A DNA stretch of 64,000 nucleotides from Sporosarcina sp. P33 (GCF_002077155.1 NZ_CP015027.1:186001-250000), one strand, 5' to 3'. Shown: positions 44,215 to 53,665, counted from the stretch's first letter. A program made the numbers and translations. Notes: generated by a model not told the origin, from the letters alone.

Positions 44215-45264
44215 TTATGATGAAGTAACGCATATATGATGTAAATCATTTATCAGCATGTCTACATGCTCTCTTTTTGTAGCCCAGCTAGTACAGATTC
44301 TAATCGTACTGTGGGTCGCGTCAAATTTTTCCCAATGGGTGAAGGAATACTTTTTACTTAATTCTGTCACGACATAATCAGGTAAAATCGGGAATTGTTG
44401 ATTTGTCGGAGAATCATAACGCAATGTAAATCCATTCTCAATAAATGCCTCCCGAATAATCGAAGCCATTTCCACAGCGTGTTTTGAAACTTCGTAATAC
44501 AAACCATCTTCAAATAGGGTTTCAAATTGTATCCCTAATAATCTGCCTTTAGCCAGCAAACCGCCGCGCTGTTTGATAAAGTATCGAAAATCTTTCTTTA
44601 ATGATTCGTTTATGATCACGACTGCCTCACCAAACATGGCACCTATTTTCGTACCGCCAATATAAAACACATCACATAATCTGGCATAGTCCGCTAACGT
44701 CAGATTATTATCGGCAGAAGCTAACCCGTAGCCCAGTCTGGCGCCGTCCATGATTAACGGCAGCTTACATTCCCTGCAAACGTCACGTAAGGCTTCTAAT
44801 TCAGCTTTATTATACGTGGTACCAAATTCAGTAGGGTTAGAAATGTAAACTAAACCTGGCTGCACCATATGCACTTGGGAATCATCAGTAAAATGCGCGT
44901 CATATAAATCTTTCACTTGCGCCGCACTAATTTTACCGTCTTCACTCGGCAAAGTCAGCACTTTATGTCCCGCAGCTTCAATGGCTCCCGTTTCATGCGA
45001 TGCGATATGTCCGCTGACTGCAGATATTGCGCCTTGATGGGGACGCAATATTGACGCGATAATCGTAGTGTTCGTTTGAGTCCCGCCTACTAGGAAATGT
45101 ATATCTGCATCTTCAGCTCCGCACTCTCTGCGGATATATTCACGGGCAACTTCGCAGTGTTCATCTGTTCCATATCCGGCCGTCTGTTCTTCGTTCGTCT
45201 CGATCAATCGTTGTAAAATGCGTTCATGTGCTCCTTCTGTATAATCATTATCAAATCGTATCAT
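44215..45264 (-). CDS. Threonine aldolase-like PLP enzyme
   Basis: The 349-residue fold-type I PLP enzyme matches the low-specificity threonine aldolase/beta-eliminating lyase family: FDNDYTEGAHERIL, the HFLVGGTQTN cofactor segment, IMDGARLGYG (Asp to the pyridine nitrogen) and the PLP Lys in YIGGTKIGA. It would split threonine or related hydroxy-amino acids to glycine and an aldehyde. ATG 45264 is chosen because GGAGAGG lies 8 bp upstream. It is a single gene. Confidence 0.9.
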   Translation of the reverse strand: MIRFDNDYTEGAHERILQRLIETNEEQTAGYGTDEHCEVAREYIRRECGAEDADIHFLVGGTQTNTTIIASILRPHQGAISAVSGHIASHETGAIEAAGHKVLTLPSEDGKISAAQVKDLYDAHFTDDSQVHMVQPGLVYISNPTEFGTTYNKAELEALRDVCRECKLPLIMDGARLGYGLASADNNLTLADYARLCDVFYIGGTKIGAMFGEAVVIINESLKKDFRYFIKQRGGLLAKGRLLGIQFETLFEDGLYYEVSKHAVEMASIIREAFIENGFTLRYDSPTNQQFPILPDYVVTELSKKYSFTHWEKFDATHSTIRICTSWATKREHVDMLINDLHHICVTSS

Positions 45265-45402
45265 GATACGTCCCTCTCCAAACTGCTTAGTTTGTTTGTC
45301 AGTATAACATAAAAACACGTACTATTATTCGTTGAAGTACTGCTTATAAAATGATAAAACTCTTCCGTTAAGCGTGAATTTTCTTACAAAAAATAGTTAA
45401 TG

Positions 45403-45461
45403 AAAAAATGCATAAACAAGCGAAAAACCGTCAGTCAGGTCTTTGCTTGTTTATGCATTTT
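45403..45461 (-). terminator. Terminator downstream of ynfA
   Basis: AAAATGCATAAACAAGC and GCTTGTTTATGCATTTT form a perfect 17-bp stem around 23 nt. It lies about 150 bp after the ynfA stop, on the minus strand. The stretch between holds a 42-codon frame described in the findings. Confidence 0.75.
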
Positions 45462-45607
45462 ATGTATATACGGGACCATTTTTTTAATTTGCAGTTCATT
45501 CAGTTAAGACTCTGCCGTTTGATAATTTCTTTAACTGCTCTCTGAATCTTAATCGTACTCCGTCGAGCGCCGTTTCGGGCAGATGCTTTTCACACCAATC
45601 AGCGATC

Positions 45608-45934
45608 TTATTGGCGCGGCGCAAATAGGATTACTGAAACACCGATCAGACAGATTGCTGCACCTAGAAAGTCGTACACATCTGGCGTTTTTTTATCAAT
45701 ACCCCATCCCCATAATACGGACAGAAAAACAAAAACCCCTCCGTAGGCAGCGTACACCCTTCCAAATGACGGGAACATTTGGAAGGTGACGATTACACCG
45801 TATAAAATTAAGGCGATTCCCCCTAACAGTCCTAAAACAGCGGATTTCCCCTCCCTCAGCCATTGCCAAATAAGATAACCTCCGCCAATTTCAGCTAAGC
45901 CAGCTAAAATGAAAATGACAGCCACCTTAAACAT
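45608..45934 (-). CDS. ynfA: YnfA family (UPF0060) membrane protein
   Basis: A 108-residue protein with four transmembrane helices, matching YnfA/UPF0060 throughout: [44 protein letters not shown] and [13 protein letters not shown]. The family is related to small multidrug-resistance transporters, but function is unproven. GAGG precedes the ATG. Confidence 0.96.
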   Translation of the reverse strand: MFKVAVIFILAGLAEIGGGYLIWQWLREGKSAVLGLLGGIALILYGVIVTFQMFPSFGRVYAAYGGVFVFLSVLWGWGIDKKTPDVYDFLGAAICLIGVSVILFAPRQ

Positions 45935-46110
45935 CCATAAAACCTCACTTTATTCATCTGATTAAAATCGTCTTGTCGCAGCGCTGTCTTTTTGCAGCTG
46001 CTGAACCTGTCCGGGAACCTTGTTACCTGCTGCAGACAACTGCGCGTCCGCTTAATGGTGATCCGCACCTATCATGACTGAACTCGCTTAAAAAAGTATG
46101 ACACAATTAA

Positions 46111-48630
46111 TCAGCCGCGTAATTTTTTAATAAAAGTATAACGATTCCCGGTTTCAAAACTACAGTCAGGGACTAAAGAATTCCTTCGAAGTTCTATAGC
46201 CAATTTGTGTAAAACAAGGGTAATCATTGCCCGTTCACTTTCATTAATGGTGAATTCCAAACCATATTGATAAATATCCGGTTTAATTTCATTCATCCAT
46301 ACAATTGAGCCAAGCAGCGTAATTGTTTCTCCGAATATATACGTCTCAAATTTCAGAATGATATTGGGATTTACTGTGAGCTTTAAATCCGTTAAAAAGC
46401 GAAGGCCGCCCATTCCGATATTTTCGATTAATACTGCTGTTTTGCCTACATCCACCGCACGGCCATTGATGCGTGTGAGAGTCATTGAACCGCTTAGCGG
46501 GTAATGAAGAGGAACCCGGAAAAATTTTCTTTTTTCTTCGAACACTTCATTTTCTGATGTATGCTCATTTGGTATATTAATAGTCTTCATCCTTAATAAT
46601 TCTTCAAATTCATCAGCGGGTACAGGCTTTGAGAATAAATAGCCCTGAATAATCTTACATCCCATTTGTTTTAGAATATGATATTGTTCATATGTTTCTA
46701 CGCCTTCAGCTACAACGCTCATGTTCAGGCTTTCGGCAAGTGTAATTATAGCCTGAGTAATAAGATTCGTTTCATTTTCATCATCGGTGCTTAAGTCAGC
46801 TACAAAAGAACGATCAATTTTCAATGTATGGATGTATTTATTAAACTTGGTTAAAGAAGACAGTGAGGAATAACCTGTCCCGAAATCATCCAAGGAGATA
46901 GTTACTCCTGTGCTGATCAAGTCACTTAAAGTTGACAGCACAATCTTCTCATTTTCTAACATCGAAGTCTCAACAATTTCTATTTCGATAAATTCGGATC
47001 CAAGCTGGGCATCCGTCAAAATCTCCTGGAAGTCCTCAACAAGACTTTTATCCATAAATTGTTTTGCCGATATGTTCACTGAAAGAGGAATTGACGGCAA
47101 ACCCATTTCTTGCCACTTCTTCATTTGTTGAGCTGCCCTCTTATTCATTTCACGGCCTACTTCAGCTGTCAATCCTTGTTCTTCTATAATCGGGATGAAT
47201 TCGTCTGGAGACAGAATTCCCCATTCCGGGTGATTCCATCTAATTAACGCTTCAGCGCCGACAATTTCGTAATTTTTTGTACTGACCTTTGGCTGAAAGT
47301 AATATTCCAGCTGATTCTCTTCAAGCGCTTGCCGAATGTCTGCCCCTAACTTAAAGGCTCTGAATTTCCTGATATCCATAGTAGAAGAATATATTTTAAA
47401 GGTGCTTTTCCCCTTCCGCTCTGCGTGGTGCAAGGCTATATCCGCATTTTTCATGAGAGAGATTGAATCCTTACCATCAGTCGGAAACATACTGATCCCG
47501 AAGCTCGCCGTCATAAAAAGCCGGTATGGGTCTATGGTAAATTCTTCTTCCATTGAACTGATAATTTGGTTTACTGTTTCAATTACTCTATTGCTGGTTT
47601 TGCAGTCGGGAGAAATGATTGCAAACTCGTCACCGCTCATCCTGTACAGTTGGTGTTCATCCCCAAGTACTGCCGTTAAGCGTTTGGCAATTGCTTTCAG
47701 TAACTCATCTCCGACACGATGGCCAAGTGTATTATTTGTATATTTAAATCGGTCCAAATCCAGATACACAATAGCCAGCCTCTGATCCAATGTTTCGGCT
47801 ATCAGTAATTCTTTTTCCAGGTTTTCTTCAAAAGATTTTCGATTTGGCAGTTCAGTTAATTGGTCATAGTAGGCAAGGTAATTAATTTGCTCCCAGGATC
47901 TTTCTCTCTCGGTAATATCAATGGCTGTACCTAAAATGATCGGTCCTTTGTCTATATGGATCATTTTGGAATGTAATTCGACTTTTATGACAGATCCATT
48001 CTCACGCAAAACGCGAGTATAATGTGTCAGACCTTCCTCTTTACCTTGCAGCCAATCGAAGTCAGATTGCAGTTCACTTAGATCTTCAGGATGAACATAA
48101 TGGAACACACTGAAACCGGTGTCAGGATATTTAGTTCCGAGAAGCTGATGATAGTATGGATTACCGTACAAGAGATTCCCATCCAGTAAAATAAACACAC
48201 CTGCCAAAGCTTCTTCCACAATACCCCTGAATTTCTCCTCGGACTCCAGCAATTGATTTTCAATTTTCCTGGCTTCCGCTTGATCTTTCACAATTCCAAA
48301 CACACCGGTTACATTTCCCTCTATAATCGCGGGAATAAGGGTAATATGAATCGGTATACTCTTTCCGTTTCTATGAACTAGAAAAGATTCCATGCTCTTT
48401 GTTTTTCCGTCAAGAACTTTTGTGAGGTTTTCCTGATAATTTATCCGTTCGTCAGTCAGGAAATAGCCGGTTAGCGGTGTGTTCAAAACTTCTTCAACTG
48501 AATAACCGATCAGTATTTCTAAATTCTTATTTGCATGATCTATTAGATTATCACTATTTAAATAAAGTACAATATCAGGATTATTCTCAAACATGGAGTT
48601 ATAAAATGTATCTTTATCTACATTTTCCAT
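46111..48630 (-). CDS. PAS-PAS-GGDEF-EAL-PilZ cyclic-di-GMP protein
   Basis: The 839-residue cytosolic protein has two PAS domains (about 8-120 and 128-240), a GGDEF domain (about 255-410) with the variant active site SGDEF, an EAL domain (about 430-675) with EALIRW, DDFGTGYSS and AEGVET intact, and a C-terminal PilZ-like domain (about 695-800) with RKFFR and a degenerate NIGMGGLRF. All EAL catalytic residues look present, so it can probably hydrolyse c-di-GMP; GGDEF activity is uncertain. Having synthesis, degradation and a c-di-GMP receptor domain in one chain is unusual. AGAGGAAG precedes the ATG. It is a single gene. Confidence 0.93.
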   Translation of the reverse strand: MENVDKDTFYNSMFENNPDIVLYLNSDNLIDHANKNLEILIGYSVEEVLNTPLTGYFLTDERINYQENLTKVLDGKTKSMESFLVHRNGKSIPIHITLIPAIIEGNVTGVFGIVKDQAEARKIENQLLESEEKFRGIVEEALAGVFILLDGNLLYGNPYYHQLLGTKYPDTGFSVFHYVHPEDLSELQSDFDWLQGKEEGLTHYTRVLRENGSVIKVELHSKMIHIDKGPIILGTAIDITERERSWEQINYLAYYDQLTELPNRKSFEENLEKELLIAETLDQRLAIVYLDLDRFKYTNNTLGHRVGDELLKAIAKRLTAVLGDEHQLYRMSGDEFAIISPDCKTSNRVIETVNQIISSMEEEFTIDPYRLFMTASFGISMFPTDGKDSISLMKNADIALHHAERKGKSTFKIYSSTMDIRKFRAFKLGADIRQALEENQLEYYFQPKVSTKNYEIVGAEALIRWNHPEWGILSPDEFIPIIEEQGLTAEVGREMNKRAAQQMKKWQEMGLPSIPLSVNISAKQFMDKSLVEDFQEILTDAQLGSEFIEIEIVETSMLENEKIVLSTLSDLISTGVTISLDDFGTGYSSLSSLTKFNKYIHTLKIDRSFVADLSTDDENETNLITQAIITLAESLNMSVVAEGVETYEQYHILKQMGCKIIQGYLFSKPVPADEFEELLRMKTINIPNEHTSENEVFEEKRKFFRVPLHYPLSGSMTLTRINGRAVDVGKTAVLIENIGMGGLRFLTDLKLTVNPNIILKFETYIFGETITLLGSIVWMNEIKPDIYQYGLEFTINESERAMITLVLHKLAIELRRNSLVPDCSFETGNRYTFIKKLRG

Positions 48631-48805
48631 TCACAGCTTCCTCTCACATTCAGTCTAAATACTCACTTTCAACTAGTTAAAATATTATAATAATACCTAT
48701 TATAGTACCAGATATTATTTTTATTGATACTAAATAGTAAGAAAATATTAATTGAAGTATATATTTCAAATTATACCGTAAAATTTTTTGAATGATTCGG
48801 ACAAT

Positions 48806-48839
48806 AAAAGAAGACCATCACTTTGACGGTCTTCTTTTA
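48806..48839. terminator. Terminator-like hairpin between VOC and c-di-GMP genes
   Basis: AAAAGAAGACC and GGTCTTCTTTT arms with one mismatch, T-runs on both strands. The rest of 48631-48986 shows no gene. Confidence 0.8.
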
Positions 48840-48986
48840 TTAAACGGCCTATTTTACGCCCAGCTGTCGCTATAGCTGCAGAATATATTCCTTACAGTGA
48901 GGGTAGGTCCTATGCCTGATATCTGATGTCGTTATTGTCTTGCGTGATTATGATATGTCTGGATCTGATCAGATAATGCCACCTAG

Positions 48987-49385
48987 TCACTCAGGCAAAT
49001 TCAACTGCCAGGATACACCGAAATGATCATTCAGCCATCCAAATTTTTTACTGAATCCATAGTTATTTATAGGCATAAGCGCTGTGCCGTTTTCCATCAT
49101 TTTATTATAAAGCCTGTCTATTTCTTCTTCGGTGTCACAGGTAAGGCAGATGGAAAATGACGGAGTAAAAGTAAACTCATGTTTCACATGACTGTCTATA
49201 CACATGAATTCCTGTCCTTTTAACGTAAATACAGCCTGCATAACTGTACCATCTTCTCCGGGACCTTCAGCTCCGTATTTTGTAATATGTTTAATTTCTG
49301 AATCCTCTATAAGCGATGTGTAAACGTTCATAAATTCTTCTGCTGTACCGTCCTGAAACATTAAAAATGGTGTTGCACTCTTCAT
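48987..49385 (-). CDS. VOC-family (PhnB-like) protein
   Basis: The 132-residue protein has the paired beta-alpha-beta-beta-beta modules of the vicinal-oxygen-chelate fold: ATPFLMFQDGTAEEFMNVY at the start, DSHVKHEFTFTPSFSICLTC in the middle and FGWLNDHFGVSWQLNLP at the end. This matches the PhnB/YjdN group of uncharacterised metal-binding proteins. AAAGGAAAG precedes ATG 49385; the frame extends upstream to 49472 without support. Confidence 0.87.
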   Translation of the reverse strand: MKSATPFLMFQDGTAEEFMNVYTSLIEDSEIKHITKYGAEGPGEDGTVMQAVFTLKGQEFMCIDSHVKHEFTFTPSFSICLTCDTEEEIDRLYNKMMENGTALMPINNYGFSKKFGWLNDHFGVSWQLNLPE

Positions 49386-49473
49386 ATTCAACTTTCCTTT
49401 CTCCTCTAAATTGCTTCGTCTAATCTCCCTTTGACCGTGTATCCGACGCATTCTTCTGTAATAGCGGCGCACA

Positions 49474-49947
49474 TTAAACGAATATCTGGTTCAATTTATC
49501 TTTATCATCCAAATGTTTTTGTATGAATGTTTTTAGTTCGTCTTCACTTTCAAATGCGCTGAAATCTTCTCCGTACCAGCTTTGCAGATCTTCTTTTGTT
49601 ATTTTGTACTCTTCACCATCAAAGTTACAGATGATCCAGTCAGCATTCTGAATCAGCGCAAATAAAAATGTGGCGTTATAAATAGCCGTCTCTTTATTGT
49701 GTTGTTCTGTTTCCGCTTCATCATAATTCAATACAATGCCATACGGTTCTTCTTTTGTCTTAAGTTCAAATTCTTTGAAATGGCCCGCAAACCTCAGGTG
49801 GTTTACAATGTTCCCCACCGCACTGTTGTCTCCGACATATGATCCTTTAAATATAAATACATCTTCATCCGCACTTCTTGTATTACACCCGCTTATAAAT
49901 AAAATTGCCAACAATAAAAAAGACAGAAGTGCAGTTATTTGCTTCAT
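49474..49947 (-). CDS. DUF4825 lipoprotein
   Basis: The 157-residue product has a lipoprotein signal ending ISGC, then the DUF4825 pattern DVFIFKGSYVGDNSAVGNIVNHL. Function unknown; the family is found as lipoproteins or membrane-anchored proteins. ATG 49947 has GGGGGG 7 bp upstream and is preferred over 49953. It is 88 bp upstream of the VOC gene, same strand. Confidence 0.88.
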   Translation of the reverse strand: MKQITALLSFLLLAILFISGCNTRSADEDVFIFKGSYVGDNSAVGNIVNHLRFAGHFKEFELKTKEEPYGIVLNYDEAETEQHNKETAIYNATFLFALIQNADWIICNFDGEEYKITKEDLQSWYGEDFSAFESEDELKTFIQKHLDDKDKLNQIFV

Positions 49948-50427
49948 AGGCATTCCCCCCGTACTGCATTTTATACAGAAACCGTCTCAATACTTATCCA
50001 ATCCCAGCATTGCAGTTATTTTATTCCTTAATATTATAACAAAGATACAAGACAGCCGCTGTTATGTCGGTCTGCCTGGTGTCTTATGCCGTATAAAAGA
50101 AGTGGTCGATTTGGTTTTGCACCTCATTGAACAGCTGCTGCAAAAGGCATTTCCTTTGGCGCTATATTCATTTCCTGGGGAATGAATGATTCTGCATGCG
50201 AGCTTATATGTAACCGAAATCACAGGTAAGTAGTACTTTCATTGATAATGAAGCAGCGATTCGTTTCGCCCGCATTTCGTCGATTTCATAGATAATTAGA
50301 TAGAATAATACAAAGCAAAGAACCGACATACTCCATGTAACAAATACTCAGCAACGCGCGGAATACATACGATTCTCCTTTACACAAATACCCCCGCTCT
50401 GAAGCAGAAAGGGGGACCCTGCAGCAC
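49948..50427. other. Gene-poor stretch
   Basis: About 480 bp. A plus-strand frame ending at 50185 (IKEVVDLVLHLIEQLLQKAF) has no start signal. Near the right end a CCCCC...GGGGG hairpin (about 50389-50415) may terminate the holin gene on the minus strand, although its U-run is weak. Confidence 0.4.
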
Positions 50428-50694
50428 TCACTGCGCTTCATCATCCTTCTCATCACATGGAGGTTTTTTGACAATCGTTTTTCCGCCCGAATACAACCCG
50501 CTGGCCGACAGCCCCATAATGATTCCGCTGAGCACCCCGGACTTCCAGTCGTGCGGAAACAAATAGAAGATTCCGCCTCCGATACCGAATAGCAGCGCAA
50601 AGATCGGCATCAGCTTTTTAGGCAGTCCATAAACTTTCAGCACCTCAATTAACCCAATAATTACTGGGATCAGTACAATATCCGTTACATCCAC
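50428..50694 (-). CDS. Holin-like protein
   Basis: The 88-residue protein has three hydrophobic segments (IVLIPVIIGLIEVLKVYG, LMPIFALLFGIGGGIFYLF, SGVLSGIIMGLSASGLYSGG) and a charged tail. This matches short class I/II phage holins of Listeria A118 type. No endolysin or other phage gene lies near. The start is GTG 50694 with AGGAGG 8 bp upstream. It is a lone holin, perhaps from a degraded prophage or with a domesticated role. Confidence 0.8.
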   Translation of the reverse strand: MDVTDIVLIPVIIGLIEVLKVYGLPKKLMPIFALLFGIGGGIFYLFPHDWKSGVLSGIIMGLSASGLYSGGKTIVKKPPCDEKDDEAQ

Positions 50695-50795
50695 TGCGTG
50701 TCCCTCCTCTTTTTTCTATTCTATTCACACTATATGCAAGATGAATCGGCCCTTTGCATACAGTGTAGAAGAAACATTACCGAAAGGAGTGTCGT

Positions 50796-51812
50796 ATGGT
50801 TACTGGACTGCTCATTATTTTAGGGTTGGTGTTATTGCTGCCGTTTACGGTGCCGCGCATCGAACGTAATCTGGAGATATTTTTATTTGTTATGGGGTGT
50901 GCTGCGGCATTTGTCAGCGGTCTGCTGAATTCAGAGCTGTGGTTGCAGGCATTGCATGACCCTTTGCACATTACACTTGCAGTTGTCGGCGCAGGAATTA
51001 TATTTCGCTGGCTGCGCATGCCATTTGAAAAAGCAGTGCTGTCGGGAAGCCGCATCATTCCGTTCCGTCTGTTTCTTGCGCTGATTATTATAGTTCTCGG
51101 ATTGATCTCCAGCATCATCACTGCAATTATTGCGGCACTTGTGCTTGTTGCGATTGTTTCCGTTCTGCAGATGGACCGGCAATCAGAAATTCGTTTTGTC
51201 GTATTGGCGTGTTACGCAATCGGGATGGGAGCTGTGCTGACGCCAATCGGAGAGCCGCTTTCTACGATTGCGACGAATAAACTCGGTGAAGACTTTTATT
51301 ATCTGATGAATTTACTGGGCTCTGATATCGCCGCGGGTGTTTTCGTGTTCGGCCTTCTCGCTATTTTCCTCATTCGTCCGCGCAGCCGCTCGCTTCCGCG
51401 TTCATCCGGACAAGCGGCAGAATCGTACATAAGCATCTTCGTGCGCGGCGTGAAAGTCTATGTCTTCGTCTTCGCCTTGACACTTCTCGGTGCAGGGTTC
51501 GAACCGCTTATTAGCTTGTATTTGCTCGATCTCCATCCGCTGACATTGTACTGGATTAATATGATCTCAGCTGTACTGGACAATGCGACGCTTGCCGCGG
51601 CGGAAATCAGTCCCTCGATGGATGAGCCCACCATTCAAGCGCTGCTGCTTGGATTGCTGATCAGCGGCGGGATGCTAATTCCCGGGAATATCCCGAATAT
51701 CATCGCGGCAGGCAAGCTCAATATCCGAAGCGGTGAATGGGCGCGTGTCGGCGTACCGCTCGGTTTACTTGCGATGGCGGTGTATTTTGTGATTTTAGTA
51801 GGCAGACAATGA
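50796..51812 (+). CDS. DUF1646 membrane protein
   Basis: The 338-residue protein has about ten transmembrane helices and the DUF1646 motifs ITAIIAALVLVAIVSVLQ, TPIGEPLSTIATNKLG and LLLGLLISGGMLIPGNIPNI. The GEPLSTI and PGNIPN loops resemble the re-entrant loops of ion-transporter superfamily anion/cation carriers. Substrate unknown. AAAGGAGTG precedes the ATG. It is convergent with a lipoprotein gene. Confidence 0.88.
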   Translation: MVTGLLIILGLVLLLPFTVPRIERNLEIFLFVMGCAAAFVSGLLNSELWLQALHDPLHITLAVVGAGIIFRWLRMPFEKAVLSGSRIIPFRLFLALIIIVLGLISSIITAIIAALVLVAIVSVLQMDRQSEIRFVVLACYAIGMGAVLTPIGEPLSTIATNKLGEDFYYLMNLLGSDIAAGVFVFGLLAIFLIRPRSRSLPRSSGQAAESYISIFVRGVKVYVFVFALTLLGAGFEPLISLYLLDLHPLTLYWINMISAVLDNATLAAAEISPSMDEPTIQALLLGLLISGGMLIPGNIPNIIAAGKLNIRSGEWARVGVPLGLLAMAVYFVILVGRQ

Positions 51813-51815
51813 AAA

Positions 51816-51838
51816 AAGACCGCTGCGGCAGCGGTCTT
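51816..51838 (-). terminator. Terminator for the minus-strand lipoprotein gene
   Basis: AAGACCGCTG (51816-51825) pairs with CAGCGGTCTT (51829-51838), 3-nt loop; on the minus strand TTTTTT follows. Its 5' side overlaps the end of the DUF1646 gene. Confidence 0.85.
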
Positions 51839-51843
51839 AACAT

Positions 51844-52281
51844 TTACTCGATTACTTTCACCCACACCTTAAATTTTTTATCCTGAATTTGTACGAGCTT
51901 TGTGTTTGGACTGGATGCATTATTCCTCTTGGTAAATCCTGCTTCAAACGCCGCGGTGGAAGTGCTCTCGCCAATCACATCTTCAGATGGCATGCCGATT
52001 CCGATCGCATCCGTTACTTCCCAGGCATCCTCGTTTGTTCGCTTCACATTCGCAATGAAGATTTCTTCCGTGTTGTCCATAATGCCTTTGTATACGGTAA
52101 TGACACGGTCATTGTCGACTTCCAATGTACGGTATATTTTCTCTACATCTGCGTAACCTTCTTCTGTATGAAGTTCTTCTAGGGCTTCTGCGGGTGTATT
52201 GGATGTGCTGCTTTTACCAGCTGTTTGACATCCCGCCAGAATAATTGCCAAAAACGCAATATAAAATAGTTTCCGAAGCAT
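51844..52281 (-). CDS. Hypothetical lipoprotein
   Basis: The 145-residue product has a lipoprotein signal ending LAGC (lipidated Cys18), a Ser/Thr-rich linker, then a mixed alpha/beta domain (YADVEKIYRTLEVDNDRVITVY ... KKFKVWVKVIE). No recognised family. AGGAGAGG precedes the ATG. Confidence 0.8.
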   Translation of the reverse strand: MLRKLFYIAFLAIILAGCQTAGKSSTSNTPAEALEELHTEEGYADVEKIYRTLEVDNDRVITVYKGIMDNTEEIFIANVKRTNEDAWEVTDAIGIGMPSEDVIGESTSTAAFEAGFTKRNNASSPNTKLVQIQDKKFKVWVKVIE

Positions 52282-52378
52282 GAAATCCTCTCCTTACCTA
52301 TTTCATTCAATACCCCTTCGCTGAATGTGTTCCGCTGTCAGTTTTATTATCAAAAAATCCGTTCTTTCTTATCTTCGA

Positions 52379-52474
52379 TCAATGTAAAATGTACATAGGA
52401 TAAGGGAAAAATAAATACATGCAGATAATCAGAAGAACAGCTGAGCTGATAAGTGCAGTTTTATTTTTAATCAA
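52379..52474 (-). CDS. 31-residue hydrophobic peptide
   Basis: A TTG start at 52474, 7 bp after GAAGGAGAG, opens a 31-codon frame ending TGA: MIKNK, a long hydrophobic span (ALISSAVLLIICMYLFF), then PYPMYILH. It lies 38 bp downstream of the 53-residue membrane protein gene on the same strand. The good site suggests it is translated, but a TTG start and small size leave doubt. Confidence 0.45.
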   Translation of the reverse strand: MIKNKTALISSAVLLIICMYLFFPYPMYILH

Positions 52475-52512
52475 TATGACTCTCCTTCATTCAAATAAAA
52501 TTCTGAATTTCT

Positions 52513-52674
52513 TCACTTATTCAACCTGTCCGCAATCGTTTGCAATATTTCATTCCTCCGCTTTTGTACAGCAAGAAAACTGATTGCAAACCAGACAATG
52601 AATATCAGAGGTATCAGGTAAATCACCAGACTCAAAACAGGCATCAGTGAAAAAAACATATTCGTATTGTGCAT
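52513..52674 (-). CDS. 53-residue single-span membrane protein
   Basis: An ATG at 52674 preceded by AAAGGAGGAG opens a 53-codon frame ending TGA. The product has one or two hydrophobic spans (PVLSLVIYLIPLIFIVWFAI, then SFLAV) and a charged C-terminal helix (QKRRNEILQTIADRLNK). The layout (single helix then a coiled basic/acidic tail) resembles DUF4083-type small membrane proteins of Bacillus. It is followed by the 31-residue peptide gene. Confidence 0.65.
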   Translation of the reverse strand: MHNTNMFFSLMPVLSLVIYLIPLIFIVWFAISFLAVQKRRNEILQTIADRLNK

Positions 52675-52905
52675 CAGTGACTCCTCCTTTCACAATTCAG
52701 CCAGACTGTTCCGCTTTTGGAAGCAGTTCAGACGGCAACAGCAATGCACCGGCGATACCTAATTCTTGAATGTCTTTGGACTTAGCGTTGCTTCAAGAAC
52801 TGACTGCCGGCGCCGGTTACGTATGACAGCAGACGAACACTAATCGTTCTCAGTGCAAAATTCGGTATTTCTTTTCGTTTTCCTGCTTGAACTGCACATC
52901 ATGGC

Positions 52906-53376
52906 TCAGGTAAGCGATTTCTTCATCAAAACTACGGCCATCGATGTACCGTCTGCCCTATGTAACACGGCTTGGTCGTAGGCATGGAAACCGACCGATT
53001 GGTACAAGCTGATATTCTTCGCCACATCTGCCCGGACTTTGCATGTTAATATCTTCTTCTCCTGCTGCTTCGCGTAGTCCTCTATAAACTGCAAAATCTT
53101 TTTAGCGATTCCTTGTCCTTGCTTTTCAGGAACAACAGAGAATCTGAAAAAATAAAGGCTATCCTCCTCCAGGCGGAAACGGATCATTGCAACCGGCTCC
53201 TCATCGATATAGCCAATCAGTGCCTGTTCCCCGCCTTCCATCGCTGCCGTTATGCTCTCTACGGTTTCTTTCAAGGCACTTGTTGGGGGCACTGCATGTT
53301 CGTATTGACGGAATGCCCGGATCATCACGTCATGAATGACGGGTGCGTCGGTAATTTTCGCTGCAGTAATATTCAT
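52906..53376 (-). CDS. GNAT family N-acetyltransferase
   Basis: The 156-residue GNAT protein shows motif A (FSVVPEKQGQGIAKKILQFI) for acetyl-CoA and the closing SVGFHAYDQAVLHRADG. Substrate unknown. ATG 53376 has GAGG at correct spacing; the upstream ATG at 53388 overlaps that site. Monocistronic. Confidence 0.9.
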   Translation of the reverse strand: MNITAAKITDAPVIHDVMIRAFRQYEHAVPPTSALKETVESITAAMEGGEQALIGYIDEEPVAMIRFRLEEDSLYFFRFSVVPEKQGQGIAKKILQFIEDYAKQQEKKILTCKVRADVAKNISLYQSVGFHAYDQAVLHRADGTSMAVVLMKKSLT

Positions 53377-53531
53377 GACAGTCCTCATTTCAATTTATTT
53401 GATCTGCTAAAGAAAACACAGTAGTATCTATCGCGATATTCCTGTTTTTAAACAGCTCAATCATCTGATACTGCTTGTCTGGCGCAATTTCATGGATTTC
53501 CTATTATTTACATATCTCGGATTCTTCGCTG

Positions 53532-53592
53532 TCCTCCGCATCACACGCACTGTATTCCGCACTTTAGAAGATACAGTGCGCGTGATGCAGGA
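53532..53592. repeat. Imperfect palindrome
   Basis: CGCATCACACGCACTGTAT and ATACAGTGCGCGTGATGC arms (one mismatch, flanked by matching TCCT/AGGA) surround about 16 nt. No U-run on either strand, so it is not a normal terminator. The surrounding 53377-53845 holds no gene. Confidence 0.6.
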
Positions 53593-53665
53593 AATATAAT
53601 GTGAAAACTTCTTCTATTATATATAACACTACTATTTCCCATCTTTTATGTAAAGCAAGTACAAA

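Noticed and set aside
49736..50185. 149-codon plus-strand frame
   Set aside because: Starts within the DUF4825 gene on the opposite strand and has no ribosome binding site; only its last 30 codons look protein-like.
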